64,000 nucleotides of DNA from contig CAJNDS010001768.1 of NCBI GenBank assembly GCA_905221605.1, positions 250,001 to 314,000 of the forward strand. Direction: 5' to 3'. Position numbers and translations under genes: made by a program. Positions 35,182 to 47,209 of this stretch are shown here, one piece after another. The stretch is from Symbiodinium natans. Its lineage: Eukaryota > Sar > Dinophyceae > Suessiales > Symbiodiniaceae. Numbering within the stretch: the stretch's first letter is position 1; each line of letters starts with the position of its first letter. The notes under the pieces are model-generated. The model had not been told where the DNA came from. It was given only the letters and a program-made list of their open reading frames with translations, and made no database searches.

Positions 35182-35556
35182 AGGGTTTAGGGTTTGGGGT
35201 TTTAGGGCTTAGGGTTTAGGGTTTAGGGTTTGGTTTAGGGTTTAGGGTTTAGGGTTTAGGGTTTAGGGTTTAGGGTTTAGGGTTTAGGGTTTAGGGTTTA
35301 GGGTTTAGGTGTTAGGGTTTAGGGTTTAGGGTTTAGGGTTTAGGGTTTAGGGTTTAGGGTTTAGGGTTTAGGGTTTAGGGTTTAGGGTTAAGGTTTAGGG
35401 TTTAGGGTTTAGGGGTTAGGGTTTAGGGTTTAGGGTTTAGGGTTTAGGGTTTAGGCTTTAGGGTTTAGGGTTTAGGGTTTTAGGGTTTTAGGGTTTGGGG
35501 TTTAGGGTTTAGGGTTTGGGGTTTGGGGTTCAGGGTTTAGGGTTTAGGAGTTAGGG
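35182..35556 (+). repeat. Largest telomere-type array in the window
   Basis: About 375 bp, about 50 TTTAGGG units with scattered variants (TTTGGGG, TTTTAGGG, GTTAGGG). Variants cluster at both ends, as in an ageing interstitial array. Confidence 0.97.
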
Positions 35557-36712
35557 CAATTATGTACATGGATAGAGGGCTTTTGGGAGTTTTGGGTTTA
35601 TAACGCATGGCCGGCATCGCTTGATCTCCCCATCCTGGCAACGGAAGAGTTGGGCTTTGGGGTTTGGGGTCTGGGGCTTGGGGTTTGGGGTTTAGGGCTA
35701 GGCTTTAGGGCAACGGAAGAAGGGGTTTTGGGTGTAGGGGGTTGCGGTTTAGGGCCTTGGGTTCTTAATGTAGGCTTTGGACCCTAAACCCTAAACCCTA
35801 AACCTTAAACCCTAAGCCCGAAACCCTAAACCCTAAACCGGAAACCCTTGGTTTCAGGGCTTCTGATGGTTTCGCGTCTGCGGTTAGGGTTTCGGTTTCG
35901 GCGCACGGAGGTGTTGCAGTTGTGGCAGTTAATTTTTAATTGCTTAAGAACCCCACACAATGGTTGTTTTAAAAAGATCTTCCTAAAAGAAGGGTAATAT
36001 AGGGATTAAAAATCATTTTCTGGGGGTTCTGAAGCAAACAGTAAAGGAACATCCATATCAATCCTGACGCTTGCCGTGCTGTTGGAGTTAAGCTTCAAGC
36101 TCTGCAGAGATGTTTTTAGAGATGATACCCGGGACGAAACAACAAACCCTAAACCCTAAATCCTAAACCCTAAACCCAAAGAGCCTTGCGGGAAAAGCCT
36201 GATAGCATAAGCCCTTGCTAAATCCAGCCCACCAGCGGGCCTTTGTAAACCGAGGAATGTGGCTTCCCTAGTACACCCCGAAACCCTAAACCCTAAACCC
36301 TAAACCCCAAACCCCTTGGGGTCTGGTGATGAGGGAATCCGATCCTCAAAAATGACCTCTCCAGCCCCAGACCCTGCACATCTTGTTCAGCCCTCGGCCC
36401 TAAATGCCCCTAAAGGCCTTAACGGCCCTGAAAGCCCTAAAGGGCCTAGATGGTCGTGAAGGCCCAAGAAAGCCCTAAACCCTGAACCTCCAAACCTCAG
36501 AACTGGCTCGTGCGTCCCTGAGTAAGCCCTGGGAGTTCGAACCCAGGATGCCCCCAAACACTCCAAGACAACACCTAAAGCTGCTACGGGTTCAGGGTTT
36601 AGGGTTTAGGGTCTAGGGTTTAGGGTTTAGGGTTTAGGGTTTAGGGAACGGGTTCAGGGCCGTTAGGGCGTAGGGTCATAGGGGTTCAGTGGGCCATACT
36701 AGTGCTTGGAAG

Positions 36713-36820
36713 CCCTTTTGACTTAGTAAGTAGGGTTAGTAAGGATGGTTATGGGGATTACGCTCGGGTTCTGGGGGATACTAAGGAGACTCACGACGTC
36801 AAAAAGAGCGTCTAAGTGGG
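36713..36820. mobile_element. MITE family D, copy 3
   Basis: CTTGGAAGCCCTTTTGACTTAG...GACGTCAAAAAGAGCGTCTAAG; same start as the copy at 23446. Confidence 0.7.
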
Positions 36821-37568
36821 GTGTAGGTTGCCAGGCTTTACCCGCAGACAGGCTTGAGGTTTAGGGATCGAAGGGTTTGGGGCCTCCAAGGCCACACAGT
36901 TTCACCCTTGGAGTTTAGGGTTTAGGGTTTAGGGTTTAGGGTTTAGGGTTTAGGGGCTCAGAGTTTAGGGGCAAGAGGCACCAGCCTGGAAGACTGCAAT
37001 TGTGCGCGGCTGTCCTGTTCTACCGCGCCAGGGTCTGGGCTTGTGTTTTGCTTTAAGCCCTACGCCTTAAACCCTAATGAGACCCTCAACCACTTTGGAG
37101 TCTGGGTAGCATGTGTGCCTGTGTGCACGGGTCCTTTGATCTTACAGAATGAAACTGCGATTTGTACCCCGCCTTCATGTAGGCTGTTGAAAGATAAGGG
37201 CTTTAGGGTTTTAGGGTTTAAGGTTGTTAAGGGTTTACAGGAGAAGTCAGAGTTTAAGAGTCTAGATATTCTGGGTTTAGGGTTTGGCGGGTTAAGGGTT
37301 TGAGGGCTTGGGATTTCGGGCTTCTTTCTTGAGGACCAGACCCGGAAGTGCAAGGCTCCGTATTGCGTAAGCCCTTAACCCAAAACACAAACTCAAAAAA
37401 AAGAGGAACATGTGACAATAGCGAGTACCCTAAACAAACTCGGTTCGCAGTATACATTTTGAAAACTTGATTATAGATCCTCGTTACACTAGAGTCTGTC
37501 CAACATTAGATTCACACAAATTAGCTAACGTCCATGGACCATGAACCCTTCGCCAAGGGATCCATTAT

Positions 37569-37697
37569 GGGGGGGGGGGGGGGGGGGGGGGGGTACGATA
37601 TTAGGGGGTACCTTTTTGGGGTTCTTCTTACAAGGGGATCCTACTATTTGGGGGTGTTTATTCTGGATCCCTTATTTTCGTAAACCCCCATATTACC
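37569..37697. mobile_element. Family N element beside a G25 run
   Basis: A poly-G run (37569-37593) then a GGGGTACCTTTTTGGGG...CCCTTATTTTCGTAAACCCCC element. Relatives with TTCGTAAACCC ends at 39470-39545 and 63505-63595. Confidence 0.55.
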
Positions 37698-38171
37698 CAT
37701 ACAGTGGATACTTGTCTACCCACAAAGAGCGGCATGGCTGGAACCCCACAGCACCCTGAACTTCAAAACGCAAACCCTGTACTTCCAGGGCCCTAATAGT
37801 TAGGTTACCAGAACCGTTAAGGCCTCAATTCTTAGGGCCCTGGAAGAATAGGGAAACCTCTCGAACAGCACTTCAGCCCTAAAACGCCTCCAGGGCCCTA
37901 AGCCCCTATGACCCTCCAACCCTCAAACTTCTGTGTGAAAGAGAAGTAAACCCTAAGCAAAACGTTGCGTGCCCTCTGAAACTGCGTGCCCTAAACCCTA
38001 AAAACTAAGCCCTAAACCCTAAACCCTAAACCTTAAACCCTAAACCCAGCGACCTGAAAAACCCACACTTTGCGCGCCTTCGGAAACTTCGTGCAGCCGC
38101 ACCACATCGACCTGGGGAACAACGACCCAGACTTGAATCCTTCTGGCTGAAGCCCTGTACAATCCTTAGCC

Positions 38172-38282
38172 ACATGGGTGGCTGTCAAAATTATGATCCC
38201 TTTTGGGGTACCCTAAATATTAGGTGCCGTATTATACTAGGGATCCAAAAAGGGGACCATAATTTTGACAACCACCCACATG
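38172..38282. mobile_element. MITE family C, copy 2
   Basis: ACATGGGTGGCTGTCAAAAT...ATTTTGACAACCACCCACAT, in reverse orientation relative to the copy at 20971; interior TAATATTTAGGGTACC shared. Confidence 0.85.
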
Positions 38283-38669
38283 GGGTTGAGGGTTTTCTAA
38301 ACCCCGAACCCTAAACCTCAAATCTCACACCCCTAACCGTCCTAACCCCAAACCCAAATCTCAAACCAAATGACGAGGGTTTCAGGGTTGAGGGTGTTAG
38401 GGTTCAGGGTTTCTAGGGTTAAACCAACAAGCCTACACCTCTTAAACTGTGGTTTCGGGTTCAGGGTTTAGGGTTCTGATAGGGGCTTCAGGGTTTCAGG
38501 GCTCGAGGTTGTCTGGATTAAGGCCTTCAAATTTAGGGTTTAGGGGCTTATGGAAGTTCATCACGGTTATAAGGCATTAGGACTTGTGTTTGGAGATTTA
38601 GGGTTCAGGATGTAGGGTTCGGGTAGAACTTCAATCATTCTACCCTGGGCCCAACATTAAACCTTTTGA

Positions 38670-38783
38670 CTAGGCTGCCCAGTAAGCAAGGCTTAAAAAG
38701 GGTGCCCTTTTTTGCTTAAAGGGGTTTAACAGGGGAACCTAGAGCCCCCAAAAAGGGAATAAGGGCACTACTGGGCATCCTAG
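38670..38783. mobile_element. MITE family E, copy 2
   Basis: CTAGGCTGCCCAGTAAG...CACTACTGGGCATCCTAG; near-identical interior to 45020-45135. Confidence 0.8.
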
Positions 38784-39573
38784 TTGAGCCGTCTGAACTT
38801 ATAGGACTCCACTCTTGTCAAAACCCGGAAGCCTAAACACCAAACACTGTCAAACTTAAGCCCGTGAACGTTACGCCATGGGAGCCTCCGAGCGCCCGAG
38901 CCATAACCCTTAGACTCAAACATTAGCCCAGACAACTTCTATCTGGGCCCACAAACCCTGGAACAAGAGTCTTTAGAGCCTTAGGGTAGACCCTAAAGTC
39001 TAAACCCTAAACCCCAAACCCCAAAAGCCTAAACCCTGAACCCTAAACCCTAAAACCCTAAAACCCCAAAACCCTAAACCCTAAGGACTTTGGAAGGCGT
39101 GGGGCGACGTCTCCGTCGCAGAGGCCTGTCGGACACTCACAAGAAGCCCTTGCGTTTGGGGACTTAAGGGCTCCGGGTTTAGGGTTTAGGGTTTCAGTAG
39201 GGTTTAGGGTCTAGGGTCTAGGGTGGCTTAGGGTTTTAGGGCTTTAGGGTTGAGGGTGGCTCAGGAATTTCGGGGTTTCGGGGATTAAGCCGGGCTTCGG
39301 GCTCAAGGTGTTGAAGGGGCTTAGGTCCAAGAGGAACCTAGGAGTAACAGTGGGTGCCCTTGGGGGACCCAAGGGCCTGATAAGGGGACCTAAACAAAAA
39401 AGGGCCTACTCTGGGTCCTAGACAGTTGAGGGTTCAAGTAGGATTTAGGAACTTAGGGGTTCACGATCTTAGGGGGTACGTTCCTGTTTGTCGAAGGGGA
39501 CCCTTTGGTTAGAGGTCCCCGATTCTCGTAAACTCCCATTTAGGGGGTTTTGGGGGGGGGTTTTAGGGCCAAG

Positions 39574-39665
39574 CTTAGGGTTTAGGGTTTAGGGTTTAGG
39601 GTTTAGGGTTTAGGGTTTAGGGTTTAGGGTTTAGGGTTTAGGGTTTAGGGTTTAGGGTTTAGGGC
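39574..39665 (+). repeat. Interstitial telomere-type array
   Basis: About 13 perfect TTTAGGG units. Confidence 0.97.
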
Positions 39666-39712
39666 CCCAAGCTCGGGATTCTAGGCTGTCACGTCATTCA
39701 GGAGCCCGTGGC

Positions 39713-39826
39713 TGCTTGGCTGCACTCAGAAGGCTGGGCTAAACCTTAAGTTTTTAGCTGCCTTATTAGGAAACCCACTAAACCCAAAAAGGCTAAGGAT
39801 CTAAAGTTACAGTAAAGCACCACAGA
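39713..39826. repeat. Dispersed repeat family H, copy 2
   Basis: About 90% identical to 24779-24891 in the same orientation, 15 kb apart. Conserved tail GATCTAAAGTTACAGTAAAG. Confidence 0.85.
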
Positions 39827-40172
39827 GCCTTTTGGGTTAGGGGCTTATCCAGGGCGGTGCTCCTTTTTTTCGTAGGGAATGAGAGAAGAAGGTGAGCCTT
39901 TATACGACCTGAACCCTAAAGCCATTTAGGTTTGAGTTTTTGGGTTTAGGTTTGAGTTTTGGGGTTTAGGTTTGAGTTTTTGGGTTGAAGGTTCGGGGTC
40001 TAGGGTAGATTAGTTTTTAGGGCTCAGGTCTGACAGGGTGTGGCCTTCCAAATGGCTTAGGACTTGCACTTTACAGTGGTAAACCCTAAACCCGAAACCC
40101 GAAACCCGAAACCCGAAACCCAAAGCCCTAAACCCTAAACCCCAAACCCTAAACCCTAGTGCATTGCCGGGC

Positions 40173-40246
40173 CTGCATCTGCCAGGGTCTGCGCACCTTC
40201 CTCGATGAGACGCCCGCGAGCCAGAAGCTGCACATCTGCGGCATAG
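40173..40246 (-). CDS. Ubiquitin-like-domain exon fragment
   Basis: Reads VQLLARGRLIEEGAQTLADA, the strand-turn segment of a ubiquitin-like fold (LxxxGRxLEDxxTLADAG). Acceptor ACCGAAG, GC donor (GCAG then GCCCGG). Partners upstream and downstream not found. Confidence 0.5.
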
Positions 40247-40285
40247 CTTCGGTTTGATAGCATGTGGTTGAGGGTCTACTTCTAT

Positions 40286-40405
40286 GTTTAGGGTTTAGGG
40301 TTTAGGGTTTAGGGTTTAGGGTTTAGGGTTTAGAGTTTAGAGTTTAGGGTTTAGGGTTTAGGGTTTAGGGTTTAGGTTTAGGGTTTAGGGTTTAGGGTTT
40401 GGGGT
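40286..40405 (+). repeat. Interstitial telomere-type array
   Basis: About 17 units with TTTAGAG variants. Confidence 0.97.
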
Positions 40406-41627
40406 CGGGGTTGAGGATCAAATTCGTGCTGAGGATGTCGGGACTTATTGGGATGGACCTGGGGGGCCTATGTACCTCCAGTTTTAAGGGCGATGCCTAC
40501 TAAAACCCTAAACCCTAAACCCTAAACCCTAAACCCTAAACCCTAAACCCTAAACTACTGCTAACCTGTAGGTAAAAGGGTTTCAGGTACAGTGTGTGGA
40601 GTTTTGGGTATTTTTCGTGGGGGATGTTTCTTGGGGGGGGACTTTAGAGGGTTGGGTGCGCGAGCCGAAATAGATTTCCATATTCCTTACCGCAACAAAC
40701 CCCCGAACTAAATTCCAAACCCCTGAACCCGCTAAACCCTTGAAAAACACCCCTAAGCCCCAATAAGGGGACGATCGGGAAATCCATTCCGCTCTTGGCC
40801 CCTGACCTACTGGTTCGTAGCAGGGAATGGGGGGTTTTAGGGTTCAGGGCTGAAGGTTTACGTAGCTAGGCGGAGGTAGGGTACCCAGGTACCGCAGGGT
40901 ACCTCATTTCCTCATTCCCGACAGCCAAACACCAACCCGCGTACCCAACCTTTAGCCTAAGGGCTTCTCATAACCATGCTGTGCAGCGCATATGCTAAAC
41001 CCTAAACCCTAAACCCTGAACCCTGAACCCTGAACCCTGAACCCTGAACCCTAAACCCCAAACCCTAAACCCTAAGCCTTCAACCCTAAGCCCTCAGCCC
41101 CAACCCTAAACCCGAAACCCTAAACACTAAACCCTTGCTTAGGTTGTTCGGGAGGTCGGAGAATGGCGGGACAGTGGCAACCGCTTGTACTCTAACACAC
41201 GTAGGCATTGTAAGAGCACAATGTTGCTAACTTAGGCTCCTGCATTGTCTTAAACTGGGTTTAGGGTTTAGGCCCTAAACCCACTGCCTTGAGGCAGCCA
41301 AGAGGCAAAAAAACAAAAACACGAGAATGGGAAGACCCGCAGATTCTACAGGTAGCTTCAAGGGCCCTAAGGCCCAAAAACCAAAAACCCTTCTAGTTTA
41401 TCCGGTTTGGTTCGCAGGGCTCTGAGCTTGTGCCGGATCCCCACCTATGGTGCAGTTCCAAAGCTTAGCAACCCACCCACGCAGGGACACTGAGGCCTTG
41501 GGGTTGAGGATAAAGTTTAGGGTTTAGGATTTAGGGTTTAGGGTTTAGGATTTAGGGTTTAGGATTTAGGGTTTAGAGACTCAAAAGCACAAAGCCCCCC
41601 CGAACCTCCCCCCTGCTTCCCTGCTCC

Positions 41628-41650
41628 CCCCCCCCCCCCCCCCCCCCCCC
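41628..41650. repeat. C-run
   Basis: About 23 C residues with a single G near the right end. Confidence 0.9.
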
Positions 41651-41654
41651 GCCC

Positions 41655-41741
41655 CCACAGCGAGAGCACGCCTTCGTGGCGCAGCTCCCTCCGCACGGCC
41701 GCTAAGAGCTCGGCGGTGTGGTCACTGGGCAGAAGTTGGAC
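41655..41741 (-). CDS. Unidentified exon-like island
   Basis: Acceptor GAAGCCAG then VQLLPSDHTAELLAAVRREL and RHEGVLSLW; the donor side is unclear. Looks coding, family unknown. Confidence 0.4.
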
Positions 41742-44102
41742 CTGGCTTCAGGGTTTAGGGTTTCCAGCTTAGGGTTGAGGGCTATTTCGGGTTAAGGGTT
41801 GTTTAGGGCTGAGGATTAGAGAGACTCTTAGCCCTAAACCCTAGAGGTTGAGGGCTTAGGGGTTTGTTCGGGTTGCTTGATGGGGTTCAGGGTTTTGGGT
41901 TTGGGGTTTATGGCGTATGCAGCTTGAGGTTACGGATTTTTGGGGATGAGGGACGTACGATCTACAGGGCTCAGAGTTCTCAGCTCTAAGTTCGGCATGG
42001 TTAATGTTGATGGCAGGCTTTTGGGGGGTCACGGGGTTCATATAGGTTGCGGGATTTAGGGCTTATGATGTACTGTTCTGTAGGTCTACCTACAGGGTTT
42101 CCGTCACCCGCCCAAGTAGAAGAGGGGTCTTCATCTACCAAAAGAGCGACACCCGAAACCGTGCAGGACCCTTAAAGTGCTATGAGCAGGGGGTCCAGGG
42201 ACCCAAGGCTTTCATACGGCAGTGAAGCTAGGGGTGTCTCCTTGGACCCTGAAGGTTGTTTGGGGATCCTTTGTAAAAGATCCTCCAGGTCGCATAAGAG
42301 CCATACTAGGGGGAACCTTTAGGACAACCTTAGGGGTACGAGCTGAATCTCTTGAGGGAAGTCCTGCACTTGTCATCTTGTAGAAACCTCAGGGGTCCAT
42401 GTACCTCATTATTGCATACTTGCGCCCCAAAGTCCCTATATAGGAGGTTCTTTAAGGCCCAGGTATTCCCTATTTCGGTACATGGACCCTTAGGGTAAAT
42501 ACCCAAAACCCTAAAGCCTGAACCCTGGACCCTAAACCCTAAACCCTAAACCCTAAACCCTAAACCTAGGGAAGTTCTTCAACTCTCGCACCGTCTGGTG
42601 TCGACCCCTTTGCCCGCAAAGCATACGAGCACAATGCCGTCATGACGGTTTTGGGTTTCGGACAGGGTTTATAGGGTTTTGGGTTCATGGGGTATAGTTT
42701 GAATCAGATTTGAGAAAGTAATCACACAAGAAAACGTTTCAAAAAAGAAGCAACACCTACCTGTGGGTGTTTTTTGTGATTGTGACGCAACCATCAATGA
42801 CATCCAAAAGGACGAAATACTTCGAAACATATTCCCAGAGACAACACACTTATAGGCATACTAACAAACTGATATAGGGGCCACAATAATGAGAAGGGGG
42901 TTTTGCTATTAGAATATGAAGGGGCCATAAGGGAATAAACTTAGGCATTATGCCGACCCCTATAGTAGCAAACATACTGTAGGCCCTGAATCCCCTGAAG
43001 GCCTCCAATATCAGCTCTCCACTGATCGCCCATTGCACTCTTAAGCGCAACGAGGCCATGAGACAATGCTGAGGTCTGACGCTGTTGTTCTGAGAGGCAA
43101 GTCGAGTTGGACGCTATACATGTATATATATATATACACACATAGATATAGATATACATATACATATAGATACATAGATAAAGATAAACACAAAATATGA
43201 ATACGTATGCCCGCCTTTGCATAGCATGTTGCGTTTGTGCTGTGTCTTTGTTTTGGGGCTTAGGCTTCCGCCGGGTTGGGCCTCATCATTACGGATAGAA
43301 AATCCACACCGGTGTGAAAGAGACGTTGGGTGACCAAGGGGTTTAGGCTTTAGGGTTTGGGGTTTATGGGGTACCTTGCTTCTGAGCCCAGACTCTAAAC
43401 TGTCAAAGCTACATGCCAAACAAAGCTCTGTAAAAATGCCCTAAAACCCTAAACCCTAAAACCCTACACCCTAAAACCGTAAACCCAACATCCCTAAACC
43501 CTAAAACCGTAAACCCTAAAACCCTTAACCCTAAAACCCTTAACCCAAAAACCCTAAACCCCAAACCCTGCGCGTTCGAGAACAAAGCAGTGTCCACGCA
43601 GCCCTGCGTGATCTCAACTTGGGGCCTAGCAAAGGTTTAGGGCTTAGGGCTTAGGGCTTCGGGCTTGCGGTTAAAGGGTTTCGGCTTGAGGGCTCTAGGT
43701 TTAGGGCTTAGGGTTTAGGGTTTCGGGTTTGGGGTCCTAGGGTTTCGGGTCTCAATCTCAGGTCTAGGCTACAGGGTTTGAGGGGTTCAGGGTTTGCAGA
43801 GCCGAAAGTGCCAAAGTGCCAAATTGTATCCACCCTCTCCACACTTTCCACACTCCCTAAACCCTAAACCCGAAACCCTAAACTCGGCACCCTCTCCACC
43901 CTCTCCACCCTCTCCGCCCTATCCAGCATATCCAGCCTAAACACGAAACGCTTACACTCAGACATCCGAAAAGACCCCGAAAGCACTAAACTAAGCCCTA
44001 AACCTGAACCCTAAACCCTAAACCCTAAACCCTAAACCCTAAACCCTAAACCCTAAACCCTAAACCCTAAACCCTAAACTCGCAAAGCCGTAAACCCCGA
44101 AC
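41742..44102. other. Decayed repeats, AT microsatellite, ambiguous coding scrap
   Basis: Contains a TATA-type microsatellite (43117-43190) and a CCCTAAA array (44007-44079). The island near 42590-42645 is open on both strands (APSGVDPFARKAYEHNAVMT on plus) and cannot be oriented. Confidence 0.45.
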
Positions 44103-44153
44103 CTCCGTGAGCGCCATTCCAGCTTTTGGTCCCAGCTCGGCTCGCTTGAACTC
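44103..44153 (-). CDS. Unidentified 17-codon exon
   Basis: Phase 0, EFKRAELGPKAGMALTE, acceptor GACCTCTAG, GT donor (GTTCGG). Good amino-acid composition; no family recognised. Confidence 0.5.
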
Positions 44154-44470
44154 CTAGAGGTCTCTGTTGGGTTTAGGGTTTAGGGTGTAGGGTTTAGGGT
44201 TACAGGTTTAGGGCTTATAGGGTTTGAATAGAGAAACGAACATTCTGTGCATCTGTGCCAAATCACCACGTTGAGCAGGGCTCTGCCCATGCTGCTGCAG
44301 GCCCTAGTGGAGAAGCCTGAGTCTGCTGTCCATTCGGCCTAGTGTTTAGTGTTTAGTGTTTAGGGTTTAGGGTTTGGGGTTTGGGGTTTGGGGTTTAATG
44401 TACTTGTACATGAAACTTGCAGCCCAGCGGGGGCCAGGCCTGCTTCTTGTAGCAAAAAAGTTCCTTATTT

Positions 44471-44589
44471 CTTGGTAGCCCAGATGACCATATTCTATTA
44501 AGGGCGCCCTTGTTTGGGGGTTGGTTACTGCATAAGGGAAGCTTGAACCCCCCAAAAAAAAAGGAAAAGGGTACCCCTGGACTGCCAAG
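44471..44589. mobile_element. MITE family F, copy 3
   Basis: CTTGGTAGCCCAGATG...GGTACCCCTGGACTGCCAAG; interior TTGTTTGGGGGTTGGTTACT. Confidence 0.75.
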
Positions 44590-44870
44590 ATTCTTAGGGG
44601 GCCCGAAACAACTTTTACGAGCCGTTTGCTGGTTAAGGCCATGGTCACGCTTTAGGGCTTCCCATGCGCAGTCAGTATCCGTTCTTCACGAGAGTTGTTA
44701 CCCCACCCCACCCCACCCTCCCCAATCCTCGCTATAGAAAGAGAACAGCCCTATATAGGCCTAAACCCTAAACCCTCAACCCTAATGAAACCCTAAACCG
44801 AAAAATCGCCACTCATACATCTCGGAGGGGAGGTTTCCTCTCCTTCCAGGCACCTACTAACCTGGGTTGC

Positions 44871-44916
44871 CCAGTAACCTGGGGGTTGAGAAATATGGGC
44901 ACTACTAGGCATCCTA
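44871..44916. mobile_element. MITE family E, short copy
   Basis: CCTGGGTTGCCCAGTAACC...CACTACTAGGCATCCTAG; internally deleted relative to 45020-45135. Confidence 0.6.
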
Positions 44917-45019
44917 GTAGCTATACCCAGGAGCAACCCAGGAATAAAAAAAGGGTCCTTGAAAGGGTAATGAGGTGAAAAGGGGCTTCGAAGGGAACCT
45001 AAACCCTGAAAAAAGGGAA

Positions 45020-45135
45020 CCTGGGCTGCCCAGGAACCTAGGCTTAAAAAGGGTGCCCTTATTTGCTTAAAGGGGTTGAAAAGGGAACCTAAACCCCCCA
45101 AAAAAGGGAATAAGGGTACTACTGGGCATCGTAGG
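45020..45135. mobile_element. MITE family E, copy 3
   Basis: CCTGGGCTGCCCAGGAACC...GTACTACTGGGCATCGTAGG. Confidence 0.8.
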
Positions 45136-45375
45136 AAACCTGGCCTACTCTGAGTCCTAGCTGTTGCGTTAAGAGAGATCTTTTGGGGGGGGGGGGGAGG
45201 TGCTTCGGCCTTCGGGGCACCCAAGGTTTAGAGGGGAATGTGCAGGTACCACTGGGCATCCTACTGACTAGAACCCTTAAGGGCGCAAGAAGTCGGCCCG
45301 GGCAGGTACAGGATTTGCCCTCTAGACACGAAACAACCCTATGCAATGTCAAGGCTAGCTTCTTCCCTACAGGTT

Positions 45376-45441
45376 CAGGGTTTAGGGTTTAGGGTTTAGG
45401 GTTTAGGGTTTAGGGTTTAGGGTTTAGGGTTTAGGGTTTAG
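45376..45441 (+). repeat. Interstitial telomere-type array
   Basis: About nine perfect TTTAGGG units. Confidence 0.97.
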
Positions 45442-47017
45442 GAGGCATTTGGCACCCACGTTCGGCGAGGGTGCTGCACGTTCTGATGCAGCCCCAATTA
45501 AACCGGGCACCTTTGGTGGCGGTCCCTTCTTGCAGCTGCGCAGCTTGCTGTATCCAGGGCGCACCTACATTTAAACTACAAATGGCTTCCCGATGTAGGG
45601 ATTCTAGTCTACCCCAAACTACCAAAATCCTGATTTTACCCCAGCATAAAGCTAGGGACGACCGGAGAGGTTTGGACACCTTTTGTGAGGGTTCCTGTCA
45701 TTAGGATGAAGCTAGGATATTTTTTTGGGGAGTGTACAAGTGGGTGGGGGTATGAAAAGGGTACTAAGGGTACCCGTATTTTGGGAAATGGCCGTTTGGG
45801 TCGTCGGGTTCCGGGCTACAGGTAGCAGTTTAGGAGCTGGTGGCTTTGTCACTCTTCCTACTTCCCCCGTGTTGGACATCTTCCCATGGGTTCCCCTACT
45901 ACCCCCCTTTATACTACCCACCCCTAGGTTCCCCCCATAACTAAAAGGGAACCTAGGGGGGGGGGGGGGTGGGGGGGTTGTAGAGAGGAAGGCAGTAGGG
46001 GAAACCCCACACGGGACAACCTAAGACTTGCCCTAAGATTGTGGGATTTTGGGAGCCGTTTTTAAGGGGCACCCTAAACCCTAAACCCTAAACCCTCAAC
46101 CCTCAACCCTCAACTCCCCAGGGGTAGACCCTTAGTACGAGCTTTGGCTATCCCAGCCTGGTGGGGCCCAAGTCTAACCTTAGAATTGAAGGGGGTCACT
46201 TACCCTATACTGCTGTTCAGTGTTCAGGGTTTAGGGCTTGCGGAAAATGAGCCATAGGCGCTTTTAGGGTTCTTTGGTCCTTTAGGTAGAACACTGTGGG
46301 CCTTGAAGCCCGCAAAGTACCGGTCCGGTGCACGCATGCTCTTTTGGCACTGGGGGGGGGGGGGGGGGGGGGGCTGTCTGAAAACAGGGATGCGTACGAT
46401 ATCTTCTCAGGGATACACCTATTTTGGGTAAATTCGGAAATACGCATCTCTAGGTTCGAGCGTACTGGATGGATGTACGTAGGGTTTAGGGTTGAGGGTG
46501 CGGGGTCTCAGATACCAAGCGCAGCGGTGTCGAAAACGAAAAAGCAAGTGGCCCAAACTCTTCACTGCATTCGCAGGCTTCGATTGTGTTGCTTTACCGA
46601 ACAAGGTTCTTGAGATTTGATACGGCAATGTGATAAAATGACCAACCTAGTTCTTGAACAACATATCCCAAGGGCCTACCGCAACGCAAGGCTACCCTGC
46701 GCCCTAAACCCTAAACCCTAAACCCTAAACCCTAAAGCCCAAACCCCTAGACCCTGGTTGGTACCGGGATGTTAAAGACTCCTTTGCTGAAGTTGTTGGC
46801 GTTTCCGGTGGAAGCTCTGATGCTCAGTCCATTTAGGGTAATAGGGTTTGGGGTTTAGGGTTCAGGGAGGGGTGTAGAGGTTAGGGTGTGCTTTTTGGAG
46901 CTGGGGTTCCGAGTTCGTTGGGGTTAGGGTGTAGAGCGTAGAGTTGAGGGTAGCAAGTGCTTAAACTGTGGTAAAAAACAAGTCTAATCCCTAAACCCTA
47001 AACCCTAAACCCCATGC

Positions 47018-47112
47018 CTGCTTTGAGCCACAAATGGAGAAGTAACTTGGGCAACCGGCTGTCTGACAAGCTGAGGGAAGTGCACGTAGTGGCGGCGCCC
47101 GCACTCGCCGTG
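47018..47112 (-). CDS. Unidentified exon-like island
   Basis: Minus strand HGECGRRHYVHFPQLVRQPV and onward, acceptor TCGGGCAG, GC donor (AGCAG then GCATGG). The plus strand is also open (from ATG at 47013), so strand is likely but not certain. Confidence 0.4.
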
Positions 47113-47123
47113 CTGCCCGAAAG

Positions 47124-47209
47124 GTTTAGGGTTTAGGGTTTAGGGTTTAGGGTTTAGGGTTTAGGGTTTAGGGTTTAGGGTTTAGGGTTTAGGGTTTAGG
47201 GTTTAGGGC
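47124..47209 (+). repeat. Interstitial telomere-type array
   Basis: About 12 perfect TTTAGGG units directly beside the exon-like island at 47018-47112. Confidence 0.97.

Larger units (their letters stand above)
35557..40172. other. Repeat-rich stretch with MITEs
   Basis: Family D (36713), C (38172), E (38670) and H (39713) copies, a G25 run, an array at 39574-39665, and decayed repeats. Coding-like scraps near 36965-37025 and 38045-38150 are open on both strands and could not be oriented. Confidence 0.5.
44154..47017. other. MITE cluster and decayed repeats
   Basis: Family F (44471) and two family E copies (44871, 45020) within 700 bp, G-runs (45186, 45960, 46353), an array (45376-45441). 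A region 44240-44340 is open on both strands and may be an exon. Confidence 0.5.

Noticed and set aside
42590-42645. Plus-strand exon APSGVDPFARKAYEHNAVMT
   Set aside because: The reverse strand is equally open and protein-like, and no acceptor supports either reading well; left unassigned.
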